64,000 nucleotides of DNA from Parastagonospora avenae f. sp. tritici 18332-5 (GCA_022559985.1 JAFJTR010000028.1:248001-312000), one strand, 5' to 3'; numbered from the stretch's first letter, positions 21,568 to 34,023 are shown. The notes: generated by a model not told the origin, from the letters alone. Numbers and translations: made by a program.

Positions 21568-23404
21568 AGAAATTTCTTTGTGTAAATGTGGTGGATTTTG
21601 TTTGAAGGTATTATGATTGTAGGAAGATGATGTGACATGTTGTCACTTGTGTCTAGATGATTCTTTTAGTATGTCTGAGGAATAACATCATCTATCAAGT
21701 AAATTGTGCCACCAATCTTGAACTGTCCAATTATTGGAAGGAGCAATAGTCACATGACCTGAAGAGGTCAGTACTGTTGTGCCAGCTATCGTGACAACAG
21801 AGCCGACTGTGCCCGAGGAACCCTCCTCTGATAACGAGGTAATGAGCGACGCATTTAGCGACGATACTGAGAGCCTGCTCAGCGATGACCTGCAGCTGGA
21901 TGTTGAAGAGCATATTGTGCGACGCTCGTCAAATCAACAAGACACACAACCAACTTCAAGCAGCACATGTCACGCCGATTGATGCACATATGGAAATTTC
22001 TGTGATGTCGTATGCAAGTTTTTCTTGCCTTGCAGTGACACTGAGAGTGTGGATTGGCTCCCGAGTTCCTTTCTCCTTCTCGGATGGCCAGCTAAGCACC
22101 GGGTAGTGCACGGCATTATTCCTTGCAGTTTCGGTCAGGCCTCCTCGCCAACGTTTTCCGTCGGTTTTGGAGTCAGCCAGAACGTTCACGGGGTCTATTA
22201 TCCCAACCTCGTGCATGTCGGAGCGTGCATCTCCGCCACAACGTTGCAGCACCTAGCTTGGCATTACACATCGCCTTCTTTTCAGCTCGAAAGAAAGTGT
22301 TTAGCTCGTGTTCCCCCCAGATTTACCCCAGATTCAACATCGTGCTGGCAAGAACGGGAGTTCTGCAAACAGCAGTCGTGTGGGGCACAGGCTGCGAAGG
22401 TTTCGTTCAGTGTGGTGGCCGATAATTGCGACTCCGTAATCGGGTGCCCTCGTCTCGAAGTCCGCGTCGGCGCTACAAACCTTGTGAGGTGTTATCTGCA
22501 CTAAATGGCCTCCCACCTTTCACCACGTCGACTGCCGATCTACGTAGAGCCGCCTGGTCAGACATAGTGGCGTCTATTCGGAGCTCACAACGTGCGCTAA
22601 TGTGAACAAGGAATCCACAGAGCAGGCCTTGGATGATACTGTCCTTCGTCCGAGGCTTTCTGTGAACCTTCCATGCACAAAGAAGGTGGGTAGAGAGAAT
22701 CGGGCCTGGCGGAGACGAGATACGCAAAGCCGACATCGTCATGAGGGCTGCAGCAGTGTCGTGGCTTTATCTTGGTGTTGATATCGGAACGCACGATGAT
22801 GCAGCTAGTGGGTCATGCGCTAGCCCGTTTGCAGTTATAAAACCCACTTGCGGCATTGCAACCATCCAGTAAACGTGGGGTAGCGCAGATCTACTTATCA
22901 ACCCTGCCTCATCTTTGAGGACGTCTTACGACCGCCATCACCTCTTCATTTTTGACGAAACAAGGCTGTATTTGAGCCAATTCGCATTCATATGCCGAAC
23001 AGTGTCCAACTTTTCCGCTGTGCGAACGTCCTCCCATAGATAGCAAAACGTGAAGATTTCTACGACTCAAGCTGTGGTCGTCGGCCAATCAGTGTTGCGC
23101 TGATGCAGGATGCGAGGCAGACAAGGGACGTCGTGTCCTAGTAGGGCCGAAACTCGGGCATCTAGACTTTAAGCCTCACCTTCCAACCCCATCAGCGATG
23201 CGCTTTTATCAGCTGCTATCTTGGCCCCTGCACTGATAGGTAACGCTTCCTATCGGCTGTGTCATGGCGGCGTCACGCGCATTTAGTGAACCGCCTCCGC
23301 ATTGTCCGCATCCGCACACACATTACTCCATTAATTCTTTCTGGCAACCCAGTCCTTCGTCGTTCGTCCCCTCGACATCTCATTCTTCCGCCAAGTAATC
23401 AGAC
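21568..23404. other. Intergenic, chitinase to Zn2Cys6 gene
   Basis: About 1.8 kb. The left part is the chitinase 3' flank and the right ~400 bases the regulator's promoter. At 21779-21982 an acidic frame (SDNEVMSDAFSDDTESLLSDD) looks protein-like but has no ATG and no flanking exons that I can find. It may be a gene remnant. Confidence 0.35.
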
Positions 23405-25570
23405 ATGCCCACATTGGCTCAGGAAAAGGCTGCGGCACGCGATCTGAAGGCGAAGAAGACCAAGTCCAGGAATGGATGTGGTCGATGCAAGCTCAAGAGG
23501 GTAAGATCATCACCCTGTCGTCCTCTCTACACATCACTGACACTGAAACAGCTCAAGTGCGACGAGACTGCTGGATCCTGTCTACAGTGCAAAAAAAGGA
23601 ATGTCTCTTGTCCCGGATACGAGAAGACACTGAAGTGGTCCACCAAATACGAAGTGTTCAGTCCTGTACAGTTCAAATCAACGACCCCCAAGTCACGACC
23701 AGCCGCAGAGGTCCCTGTACAGTCTCTTGAGTCTGACAAGCCTTCCTTGCCGAAGACAGTCGATAGTGGTATCGAGGCACTGGCTGCTGTACTTCCTGCT
23801 GGCAAGAAGACTGCAGGCCCAGATACTACTACCAAGCAGACATCACCACCAGTCCTGTCCCCACCAGCTCTGGAGGAGCATGTATCCACTCAGGAGTCTT
23901 CCACCGAAGATGAGGAATCGCCACGAGACTTTGGGCCTTTCACTATGGAAGATATCGATGCCATGGATCCCAATCTCATGGATGGCCTTTCTAACGCCAT
24001 TGCCCTTCCTCATGATGAGTTTGCATTCGGCTCATTTGAGGACCTTGACCTAGGCAATGGTCAATTCGATGACTTCGCTTTGGAGTTCGAGGACAACTTA
24101 CGCCAGCACGAGCTTTCTTCCTCTGCTGCCACATCCATGTTGACCACCCGAGAGTCTAGCCGAGAGGCTAGTCCCAGGTTGTCGCGTTCCTTACTCTTAG
24201 ACTTCTATCGTCTACCAAGTCCATCCCCAAGCCCGTCCTCGCCGGACGATGTGGAGTCTCTTCTTATTCAGCACTACTTCAAAGATGTGTGCGCTGTCTT
24301 CTCTTCTTTCGATTCCGTCTTGAACCCGTTCAGAACTACCATTGGTCGCATCTACCAGGACTGCCCGTCGATCAAATACGCTATTCAGTCCATGGCCGCT
24401 GCCCATCTCGCTAATACCTTCCCTAACATGGCGTCCGTCGGTGTAGAGATGCAAGGTAAAGCTTTCGACGCTTTGCAGGCAGAACTACCCCTCGTGCAGA
24501 GTGGCCAGGCTAGTGCTACCAAAACCTTCCTGAGCATCATGTTGCTCGGCTTGACTACTTCCTGGCATGACAGTGGTGCGCTTGGCCTAGACTATCTATC
24601 AACGGCCCGTAGCTTGATCTTGCCAAAGTTGTTGAGCCGGACGGAGGAGGATGAGGTCCAGCGTGAGGCACAGTTCTTTGAGGAGTCCTTGATCCACTGG
24701 GAGATGCTCATGGGCTTTGTAACAGAAGATGCCATGTGCTTCTCTTCTTCTTCAGGACTGCGGCCTCGCATAACGTCTAAGCAGAACTCACCAGCAACTC
24801 GACGACCAGATGGAAAGATCGTGCCTCATCCGTGGACTGGTATCGCTCCCACCGGTCAGTTCTTGCTGGCTGAGGTTGGCCGTCTGGTCCGCAGGGAGCG
24901 CTCGCTCGACAAGGACTCCGCTGTCGATATCAGGCGAAGGCAAGAGAATGCTCTCAATGCTGCGTCCCTCGAAGAAGACCTTTTGGCTCTAGAGTACCCA
25001 ACAGTGGATGACCTCGCAGAGACAGGAGACGAGCGCACGCCGAAGCAGGACTTTATCGTCATCGCTGAAGCCTATCGCTGCGCTGGTCTCCTCGAACTGT
25101 ACCGTGTCTTCCCGTCCATTCTTCGTAAGCGTCTCGGCAAAGACAAGTTTAGTACGAGCGACAATGTCGACTTCCACTTCCCCATGCCGCGCTTCGAGAC
25201 TCCTTACGAAGACACCGACACAAAGCTCTGGCTCAACTCATTGGCTATGCACATTCTTCGATCCGTTGAGTCTCTTCCTTCCTCTTCTGGCACATTCTGC
25301 ATTCAGCCGCTGCTCCTTGTCATCGCTGCTTCCGAGCTGAAGTTTGTCTCCTCTGTTGACTTCTTCGACGTCCACGCAAGTGACTCGAAGATCCTCACGT
25401 CTCGCGACCTCGTCATCAGACGCCTTCAAGAGTTTGCTCTCCGACTACCCAACAAACCCCTCCGTCAAATGATTCAACTGATCAAGGAGACATGGCGTCA
25501 GTCGGATGAAGGTCAAGACGCGTTCTGGATCGACATCATGAACGAGAAAGGTTGGCACACTATCATGTGA
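23405..25570 (+). CDS. Zn2Cys6 transcription factor, Fungal_trans_2 type
   Basis: Exons 23405-23500 and 23552-25570, split by a 51 nt GTAAGA...AACAG intron inside the zinc cluster, give 704 residues. The intron length is a multiple of three and has no stop, so it can be misread as coding. After splicing the cluster is C25-x2-C28-x6-C35-x6-C42-x2-C45-x6-C52, with basic KLKRLKC. Residues ~60-200 are Ser/Pro/acidic, a possible activation region. From ~280 the helical middle region (HYFKDVCAVFSSFDSVLNPF, SMAAAHLANTFPNM) matches the DUF3468/Fungal_trans_2 class. Targets are unknown. It lies on the same strand downstream of the chitinase, which by itself does not show a regulatory link. Confidence 0.9.
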   Translation: MPTLAQEKAAARDLKAKKTKSRNGCGRCKLKRVRSSPCRPLYTSLTLKQLKCDETAGSCLQCKKRNVSCPGYEKTLKWSTKYEVFSPVQFKSTTPKSRPAAEVPVQSLESDKPSLPKTVDSGIEALAAVLPAGKKTAGPDTTTKQTSPPVLSPPALEEHVSTQESSTEDEESPRDFGPFTMEDIDAMDPNLMDGLSNAIALPHDEFAFGSFEDLDLGNGQFDDFALEFEDNLRQHELSSSAATSMLTTRESSREASPRLSRSLLLDFYRLPSPSPSPSSPDDVESLLIQHYFKDVCAVFSSFDSVLNPFRTTIGRIYQDCPSIKYAIQSMAAAHLANTFPNMASVGVEMQGKAFDALQAELPLVQSGQASATKTFLSIMLLGLTTSWHDSGALGLDYLSTARSLILPKLLSRTEEDEVQREAQFFEESLIHWEMLMGFVTEDAMCFSSSSGLRPRITSKQNSPATRRPDGKIVPHPWTGIAPTGQFLLAEVGRLVRRERSLDKDSAVDIRRRQENALNAASLEEDLLALEYPTVDDLAETGDERTPKQDFIVIAEAYRCAGLLELYRVFPSILRKRLGKDKFSTSDNVDFHFPMPRFETPYEDTDTKLWLNSLAMHILRSVESLPSSSGTFCIQPLLLVIAASELKFVSSVDFFDVHASDSKILTSRDLVIRRLQEFALRLPNKPLRQMIQLIKETWRQSDEGQDAFWIDIMNEKGWHTIM

Positions 25571-26772
25571 TGCGCACTATTACCATACCTTCACGACTTG
25601 ATGACCTCTGGGGTCTAGCACGGCGTTTACTGGAAAATCTTTCGACATCATATTGCATTGCTACGGCGTTACTCTGGATTTTCATCGACTTTTTCAAGAC
25701 TTTTTCATGTTCCAACGACGACTCCGACCTACCTTCCGGACCACCTTCCGGTCCACACCTGTATGACTGTTGTCACAGTCCGGTACGATCTTTAATGTAC
25801 GACTTTTACTCCTAGAACGATCGATTCCTCGGCATCCCGGTGATGTTTCATGTCCAGCTGGCCTACTGCGACACCCACGACGATACCCTTCTGCAACAAC
25901 ACCCGCAACCCTATTGCGACATCCTAATACCATAGCATCTGCGATGCCCTGCTACGATACCCGTTTGCGACTACGTGTACGACACCATCAGTGGTTTTCA
26001 GACTACGATGCTCCATCACGATGCCTGTACGCTATCCCTCCTGCGAAAACCTGCTCACGCCTTTCTCATGCGACATAATCATCCGGAACCCCTTTCGCGA
26101 CATAATACTCTGGACCCTTCTGCGACATCTACCAAGATGCCCATAGCGACAACCCGAGCAACAAGATTAATTACCAATGCGCTTTGCCCATGCACATTAA
26201 TACTCCTACTCCTTTCTGGGCAGGTAAGACAGATCATGCAAGTGCTGTCAACGACGTCTCTTTTCCATGCGACTATGCGCCCATTGCTGGTTCAACCCTC
26301 GCGCCCTTGCTGAACCCGTACCGCCCTGGTCTGGCGTACTGGTTCACCTTGTACATAGATGTTTGCTGAGCGTTTATTTTGCTTTACGATACCCATTTGC
26401 TTTTATGATACCCCTGCTTTATATCGAGCAGAAAGAGATTGGAGAAGAACGACAGCGGTGGGAGGATGAAACCCCCACGCCGGAACGCGAAGTCGACCAT
26501 CGGCCCTTGGGGATAAAACCTCGGGATGTTCGATGGCCATGGCTTCGCATAAAGGACACAAAGCTGGCATGCAAGATGACGAGGGCGAGTTGGTACACAA
26601 GTTTATTTGTAATGCTTCCATGTTTTATATTTCGTCAAGGGGTATATATGCTACGGATGTTCGCTTTCATTGTGCCGCTGGAAAATGCGCGCATGGGACT
26701 GGAATATGTACAAACAGAAGGGGGGCGCCAAAGCATACAATCAATGAACACGGCCGGGCATGTTGAGTAAAA
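25571..26772. repeat. Intergenic region with degenerate GCGACA reiteration
   Basis: About 1.2 kb between convergent genes. From ~25860 to ~26160 a loose unit of about 20-30 nt containing (T/C)GCGACA(T/C) or ACGATAC recurs with heavy divergence. No gene or RNA is recognised. Confidence 0.45.
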
Positions 26773-27486
26773 TCACATGACTGGCCTATTCATCTCGTCA
26801 TCTTCGTCTTCGTCGTATGTGACATACACTCTATCTCCGTCTGGTGCTTGCACAACGAGCATTGGCGTCGAGACCATCATTTGCGTGTTCTTCTCCGAGT
26901 CCAGGACCTCGATCAGGAGCTTCTTGCTTCCAAAGAATGGCACCATTGCGCTGTCGGGAGTGCCGTACCACCGCAGACTCAGATGAATGCCCTCCGCGAC
27001 GCATGCCATGATGGCAATTGCGACGATGACTTGCAGGACCCAGAGAGTGACGAATGAGGTTTGATACTCCGTGGCAGGGTCGGGTTCTGAACGACATACT
27101 ATCCGCTGACGTGGTCGGGATGATGGTCGTGGCTCGGTGCTCTCTTTCCTCGCGCGCAATCCATTTTCTCTTGCTGAGCCCAAGAACAATTTTTGGTGGT
27201 CGTTTGTACTTGAGGGTCCCTCCGTCCGCGATAGATATGTTGCGTATAGGTCAGGCTCGGAGTGTTGGAAATTCTCGAGTTCGGGGCCGAGATTTGAACA
27301 TATGTCTGAGGAAATTGGACTTGGTGATGGTTGTGCTGATGTCCAGTGTGCGGTGGAAGGAGAAGAAATTGCGTTTGCGGTATCTGCGACAACTGTGCAG
27401 CGGCAGTGTGTCCGTGTTGGCGCTGCGGATGTGGTAGATAGAAGGAGTGTGGTCGCGAATAGCGAGGCTGCTGATGTGACGAGCAT
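26773..27486 (-). CDS. Secretory-pathway single-pass membrane protein, unknown
   Basis: Single exon, 237 residues from the ATG at 27486, which starts directly with a signal peptide (MLVTSAASLFATTLLLSTTS). An in-frame ATG at 27528 would add 14 charged residues ahead of it and is less likely. A Ser/Pro/Thr-rich lumenal part of ~125 residues with a few Cys follows. Then comes one strong transmembrane helix (FVTLWVLQVIVAIAIMACVA), and a ~70-residue tail ending in an acidic EDEDDEMNRPVM. I recognise no family. The order suggests a type I membrane protein with a cytosolic acidic tail; topology is inference. Confidence 0.7.
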   Translation of the reverse strand: MLVTSAASLFATTLLLSTTSAAPTRTHCRCTVVADTANAISSPSTAHWTSAQPSPSPISSDICSNLGPELENFQHSEPDLYATYLSRTEGPSSTNDHQKLFLGSARENGLRARKESTEPRPSSRPRQRIVCRSEPDPATEYQTSFVTLWVLQVIVAIAIMACVAEGIHLSLRWYGTPDSAMVPFFGSKKLLIEVLDSEKNTQMMVSTPMLVVQAPDGDRVYVTYDEDEDDEMNRPVM

Positions 27487-30425
27487 TTTGGCGTATGTGA
27501 GGGTAGTCCTGTGCCGAAAAAGTCGCACAAATCTTTGGTATCGGTATGGAAAGCGCTGTGGGTGCCGCGAAGTCGCGGATGTGCGTGTAATTATAGAGCG
27601 CGATGGCAGATGTAAAGGGCCGAATGGCAGGTTGATTTAATCGTGAGGAGGCGCGGATCTATCGATTTGTTAATGTCAAACGCTCTGCCGGATTCAAATT
27701 TCCCTCTGGGGCCATGAACAGCATACTCACAAGTTAAGCAATTCCTCTAAGATGATGCAAGTGGAGACGATTCTCTGGGCTTATGCGATGTTGTGTAAAC
27801 GGGTGCGCGAGCAACAACGAAGATGCCTGTCGATGCCTGTTGTAAGGAAAGAACAAAGGACGGGTTAGAAGCAGTGAGCGAACATTCAAACTCAAACGTG
27901 CCAGCGCCCACCGAGGCAGTTATGTATTCCCCGCATCACACGGTCACTGATACGCTTATGCCCATAGTCACAATCTAAGGTCTCAGCTACGCTCATGCCC
28001 GCCGCAGCCGTTTCGCGTAGCTGACTGTCGCGCATCGTATCGTGCAGCACGACCAGGCTCAAAACACACAAGAAGTATCGAACACTAACCGGATCGGGTG
28101 CGTGACCAGCCTCGCACAAGCAATTGCCGTGGGAAACATGCTTGGGAGCAGAGTCTCGACTGTCACGCACGGTCGCGCTGCTGGCGGAAGGCGGAACTGC
28201 GTGGTGAATTCGGGAGCCCCGCAGGTGCCCTTAATGATCAGCCCAGGGCTAGAAGAGAGACTAGAGCGCTGCCTGTGTTCTGGAGGCTTTTCGATCCCAC
28301 CGTGTCGTCAAATTCTTCCGTCTTGCTTTTTATTGTCGAATCCTCGAACTCTTTGAAGTCTTGGATAATGTGGTAGAAGCAATTCCCGCGTGGCCACGCG
28401 CTCTCTTCGCGTGCAGCGTGCTTCGCGCGCAGATTTTGGAAGGGTGCTGTCAGGGGTAACACCAACTCTCACGGCCTGCGAAACAATCGCTTCAGGTACA
28501 AGCGAACATGGTGCTACAAGGATCTACGGTGATCGTACGGTTCTCTTCCTGGTTGGAGCTGGCCGAGAAATTCTTGTCGGCATCGGCTCCCTAGCGCAAA
28601 ATGTCTATTAATACTTTTGGATTCATCTACCTGCAGGCCAGCCTCTCACAACTAAGACTTCGCTCGACCCTTTACGATATGTTGCGCCGAGATGCGCACG
28701 TTAAACGGTTGCGATGAAGTTTGGTGCTCACGGCCAAAGCGCGCAAGGGTTTCACGTCTGACCACTCTCTGCTGTCGCTGACTAGCCCGTTCACTGTCTC
28801 CGCGCTCCAGCCAGCAACAGCACTCGGAGGGCCAAACTCTGCATGTTTGGACTCCTCCGCTCTTTTGCGAAACGAAACTGGCGGAATTGGACAGCCGTTG
28901 ACATACTAAGAAATGCCGCGCGAGCTTAAGACTGATAAAGTTGCACTGTGAGACGATGTTTGTCTCACCTGGTGGAACGATAGTCTTTCCAATAATTCGG
29001 CACAACGGCGCACATCCCGATGCGTAGAATGGATTGCCGGTCAGCATCAGATCAGTCTGGCTTCACGGACCTTTTATGATGCCACCGACGTGTGCATGCT
29101 CTCCAGCGCCATCACAACAAATCATGCTCATGCATGCTTGGGATCGGACGTACACAGCACGTGAACCGTTGGCCCTAAATGATACTTAAGATCGACGCTA
29201 TTTTGCCGGCACACCGGGTCAGCCCATCTGGAAAATCGGGATTGTGCGCTGTACGATGACAGCAACCTCTTCCGTTGTTCACGACGGAGTGAGAAGCTCT
29301 CATCCCTTATCTTGTATATAAGCACAAAAAGCCGCCGCTGGTCCGCTGACAAACGCCGCCGAAAAGAGCCAATCATCGGTTGGTCTGGAGCCTGGTGGTA
29401 GGGGTACTTGCACCTTTTCCGGTTGCGGCATCACCACATCCAGAAGCAGGCTGAATTCGTCGTCACACGGATGTCACCGTGTGAAACTTGAGTTGGACGT
29501 CTCGACCAAAAGGAAGTACTTTTGATGCCCAATGGATGGAAAAATGTACCTCGAGCCGTCGTGAAGAAGCCTGAAGCAAAGTTTCAAAAGTCCAAGATCA
29601 GTAGAGACCTGCATCTAGAAGCGTGTCACTCTCATTGGATATGCGACCATCTAAATCGCTCTTGCAAACGATCGCGATCTCGAAGAAAACCTTCCACGGC
29701 AGACCTGGGTTCTATGAAGTTAGGCTATAATGTATCTTACAATGTGACGGAAGCCGTACTTGTCGACAAGCAGAACGTCAGCCAAGATCGACAAGACGAT
29801 AAGCAGTCTAGAGAAGTTCCGTATGCACCTCACTCAAACTGCTGAATTTGAAATCAGCCTTGTGTAACGGCAAGCTCTTAGAATTCGTCCGATTAGAAGC
29901 CACGGCGACCGTAACGAATAGCAAGACCCTGTAAGCCTGATAGCTAAAATCCGTTCACTCCGCCCTGCGTCCTGCTATGAAATATCTCGACCTCGTAACA
30001 TACTCAGATCTTTTCTGCTGTCCGTGGATTTGGGAAACATGATTGGGGCAGAGCGTTTGTCATGCTTGACTCTCGAGTCCGCAACGTCTTTGTTGCGACA
30101 AGAGAATTCCCCCCTGTCCAAGAAGCGCACGAACAGCTATGTCCATGGCTGCTTTCACTCCGCTCGCTGTTTATTACAAAGCCACGTTCCTTGGCATATG
30201 ACACAGCTCCGCTGGTACCCCATAGGGCTGAGAAATCGGAACTGGAGATAAGCCTGGGTGGTAGGCAGACGCGCCGTATATATGGGCTCTTTGTGTAGCG
30301 GGAAAGCTGGTCCTCTCGCAAAACCTGAGCAACCCAACCCTTCAGTCTCCGACTACGAATTTCTGTATAGGTCTTACAGTCCATACAAACCCGAGTCCAT
30401 CCCCGCTACCTGGATCTTGTCCAAG
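27487..30425. other. 2.9 kb gene-poor stretch
   Basis: The left end is the promoter of the membrane-protein gene and the right end that of the MFS gene. In between only short frames with random-looking translations occur, and I could not assemble exons. No RNA gene, terminal repeats or transposase fragments were seen. Confidence 0.35.
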
Positions 30426-32179
30426 ATGTCATATCTCTTTTCGCATTCGACGGTAGGGACCTTGGTTCAGTACGCGAAGAAGGGCAAACTGGATTACACG
30501 CGCAACCCAGGAAAGGCCATCTCAACTTCATCATCAAGCGACAATGTCCCCGACGCCTTAGTCAACACCTCCACCGTTACAGACCTAAGACTATATCAGA
30601 CGAGCCTTGTAGACTGGAGTGGACCGGATGACCCGAGTATGCCGCACAACTGGCCCTTGAGCCAGAAAGTCATCATGACGTCCATCATCGCTTTCTACAC
30701 ATTCGCAGTATATGTTGGCTCTTCCATCTACACGTCTTCCCAGCCCGATGTCGAGCGAATCTTCAACAAAAGCTCTGTTGAAGGCTCTCTCGGCATCGCA
30801 CTGTACGTTCTCGGGTATGGTGTCGGATGCCTGCTGTTCTCACCACTATCGGAAATACCGGCTGTAGGACGCAACCCACCTTACGCGATATCTGGATTTC
30901 TATTCGTCATCTTGTGCATACCCACGGCGCTCGTGAACAACTTCGAAGGCCTCATGGTCCTTCGATTTCTGTTGGGCTTCATGGCATCTCCCTGCCTTGC
31001 GACTGCTGGCGTAAGCAACACCCACTGAGCAGAACCTACATATGAAGGCCATCTACTGACATCTATAAAACAGGCTTCACTAACTGATATTTGGGCACCT
31101 CCGCAAGTCCCTTTTGCTATCGCTTTGTGGGCAATGACCGCCACGCTAGGGCCAGCGCTCGGACCAACCTTGTCCACCTACGCAGTCAAGAGCCTAGGTT
31201 GGAGGTTTTCTAGCTGGGAACTCATGTTCATCGCTGGACCTGCATATCTAGGAATGATCTTGCTCATGCCCGAGTCATCCGGCCCTACGATCCTTTACTA
31301 CAAGGCCAAGCGCCTGAGAGAACAGACAGGCAACTCAAACTTGATGTCCGACTCTGAGCGCAAGCAAAAGGATCTCAATATGAGGAGCTTACTATTCGAC
31401 GCCCTCATCAAGCCATGGGAGATCAACGCACTCGACCCTGCTATTCTCTTCACTACTGTAAGTAAATCCCAATGTACAAACCTATCATGCAATATACACT
31501 GATTTCTTTCTCCCGCAACAGGTCTACATGGGCTTAGCCTACGGCATCTACTACTCATTCTTCGAGTCGCTCCCACTCGTCTACCCAGTCTACTACGGAT
31601 TTTCCGGCCAAAGCACCAGTCTGATATTCCTTTGTGTCGGACCAGCAGGCTTCCTCGCCTTCGTTATACACTGCCTCTATCTCAAATACCGCGTCATGCC
31701 ACGCTTGACAAACGGAACCTTTGGCGAGCTCGAAAATCATCTGTTACCGGGCATGCTCGCCAGTCCGTTTATCCCTGCAGGACTGTTCCTCTATGGTATG
31801 TACTTACCTTCACACTCTACTCGTACACGACTAATTGTCAATAGCATGGACCGCGAGGCCAAGTGTTCACTGGATGGCTCCCACGGTGGGCCTCGCCATG
31901 TCAATCTTCGGAACGTACTTCATCGTGCAGTCCATCTTCTTGTACATCCCGAACATCTACCCTCGATATGCTGCAAGTATCTTCTCGGCCAACAGTCTCT
32001 CGAGGAGTCTGTTTGCTGTCGCTTCGATCCTGTTCTCGACTCCAATGTTCAAGGGCATTGGCATCGGTGGGGGTGTTAGTCTGTTGGCTGGGTGCATGGT
32101 GATATGTAGCATACTCATGGCCGCACTGTGGAAGTGGGGCAAGCTGCTTCGCGAACGGAGTCGGTTTGCGGTGGCATAA
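30426..32179 (+). CDS. MFS multidrug exporter, DHA1 (FLR1/MDR1-like)
   Basis: Four exons, 30426-31010, 31074-31457, 31522-31795 and 31845-32179, give 525 residues; introns are 63, 64 and 49 nt. The start MSYLFSHSTVGTLVQ resembles the N-terminus of FLR1/MDR1 exporters. An in-frame ATG at 30282 would add 48 non-conserved residues. DWSGPDDPSMPHNWP precedes TM1, as in this family. Motif C (GPALGPTLS) marks TM5 of drug:H+ antiporters. About 12 hydrophobic segments are present, with a central loop (YYKAKRLREQTGNSNLMSD). Such exporters pump azoles, benomyl or secondary metabolites out across the plasma membrane; the substrate here is unknown. An SDR follows 680 bases downstream on the same strand. 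Confidence 0.92.
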
Positions 32180-32857
32180 TTATCGGGCATAGACGCGGCT
32201 TCATGAGGATAGAGAAAAGATAGAATAGACTGGATCAGATGTGCTTAGCACACTTATAGACGGCAATATCATCGGTGGCGTTTATTTCCATTCTGAGTTG
32301 AATTATTTTCACTTTTAGATCTACCAATGTCTTCGTGTGGCGAAAATGTCACATCTGATTGCATGCTCTGGTGTCCCAATTCAGTGCATTGACTGATATC
32401 CTATCCTAGATCCATAACTCCTAACACCGAACTCGTGCTTACCACCACCTAACTCCAGCCAATCATCCATAGAATCAAACGTCATTCCATTTCCCAATCT
32501 AGTCTTTTCGTCAAGGTTCCGATGGAGTGGTCCATTGATTGGTCCCGAATAATAATGACGAGGCAGGCATCAGCACCATTTACTTTGGGCGAGATATGCG
32601 GGAAAAAGTGCACAAATGAGCATCGAAGGAAGCGGAGACTTTGGTGACCGATAGAAGAGTGCAAAAATCTCACACCACTTCGGCTTGAAGCCATTGATCT
32701 GGATCGTAGCTACTTGAAGGAACTAAGAGGCTAGCGATTCCGACAATGGTCTATAAAGAAGAGGCATTGCTCTACATAATGGACCATCATCGCAACTACC
32801 ACCGACTTCAAATCACAGACATTCAAAAGAACAAGCTTCACTGATACCACCGACACC
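32180..32857. promoter_or_regulatory. Intergenic, MFS to SDR
   Basis: About 680 bases on the same-strand interval. The right part presumably holds the SDR promoter. I see no RNA gene or repeat. Confidence 0.3.
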
Positions 32858-33790
32858 ATGATCTCCAACGACAAGAAGATCACCCTCATTACTGGCGGTA
32901 CGTAGCCTTCTCATCACTACGGCCAGTCACTCTAACACAACAACCCAGCCAACAGCGGCATCGGCTTCGCCCTCGCCCAGCTGCTCATCGCAGACGCCTC
33001 CAACATCGTCCTCCTTGGCACCCGCTCCCTCTCCAGAGGCCAGTCCGCCCTCTCAGACCTCAAGACCCTCAACCTTCGCGGCACCATCGAGCTTGTTGAA
33101 ATCGACGTGAACTCCGAAGCCAGCGTCAGTCGCGCCGCCACAGACGTCTCCTCACGGTTCGGCCGGTACGTGTCCAGCCCCGAGCGACACGCACAACACT
33201 GACACTGCCAGCCTCGACGCCCTCGTCAACAACGCCGGCATAGCAGGTGCATACTCCTCCACCGGCGCTGACGAACCCGACGGCCAGACACTATCCGAAC
33301 AGCTCATTTCGTGCTTCACGACCAATACTGTTGGCCCGGCGATTACCGTGCATTACTTCGCGCCGCTGCTGTCGCTCTCCCCGCATGTCGTGCGCGTCAT
33401 AAATATCAGCAGTGGCGCGGGCTCGATTACCCTGCGCGCGGACCATGCGAATCCGCATCAGGCGATGAAGGTCGTGCCGTATCGCGTTTCGAAGACGGCG
33501 CTGCATATGGTGACGGCATGTCAGTGCTTTGAGTATCGGGAGATGGGGTGGAGGGTGTTTAACTTTTGTCCGGGGTTTACGGAAAGTAATTTGGGGCCGA
33601 TGAATAGGGTTGCTGTAAGTGCTGTTGGTGATTGTGCTGGACTGGAGATTGGCTGACTTTGGGTACGCAGAATGGGGCGAAGCCAGCGAGTGAGGCTGCG
33701 AGACCCATGTTAGCGATTTTGCGAGGGGACAGAGATGAGGAGAGCGGTGGGTTTTTGAACGGCACGGAAAAGAGGACATGGCCTTGGTAG
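32858..33790 (+). CDS. Short-chain dehydrogenase/reductase (SDR)
   Basis: Four exons, 32858-32897, 32949-33165, 33212-33614 and 33671-33790, encode 259 residues; introns are 51, 46 and 56 nt. The cofactor motif TGGANSGIG is itself split by the first intron. LVNNAGIAG follows strand 4, NTVGPA carries the helix-4 Asn, and Ser in INISSGAGS with YRVSKTA completes the catalytic set. GTRSL after strand 2, with Arg, favours NADP. The sequence CPGFTESNLG is the usual PG motif after strand 6. This type is common in secondary metabolism and carbonyl detoxification. The adjacent MFS exporter hints at a shared detoxification role, without further support. Confidence 0.9.
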
Positions 33791-34023
33791 ACGTGGAAGT
33801 CAGATTAGAAAGTGAACAGACGGGAAAGAATATCAGAAAGAAAGACTAGTGGCGAAGAGAACGGCGTCCGAAATTTTCATGTTGAGAAACAAAAAAAAGT
33901 AGTCTTGATCTTATTGCAGCAATATCCTATGGTTTAAACTCCTGCAATGCAAATCGAACATTCGGCTTTTGCAAACTTTCCGCTAACGGCACTTCTGTCT
34001 TACACTGCACTTATTACGCTACT

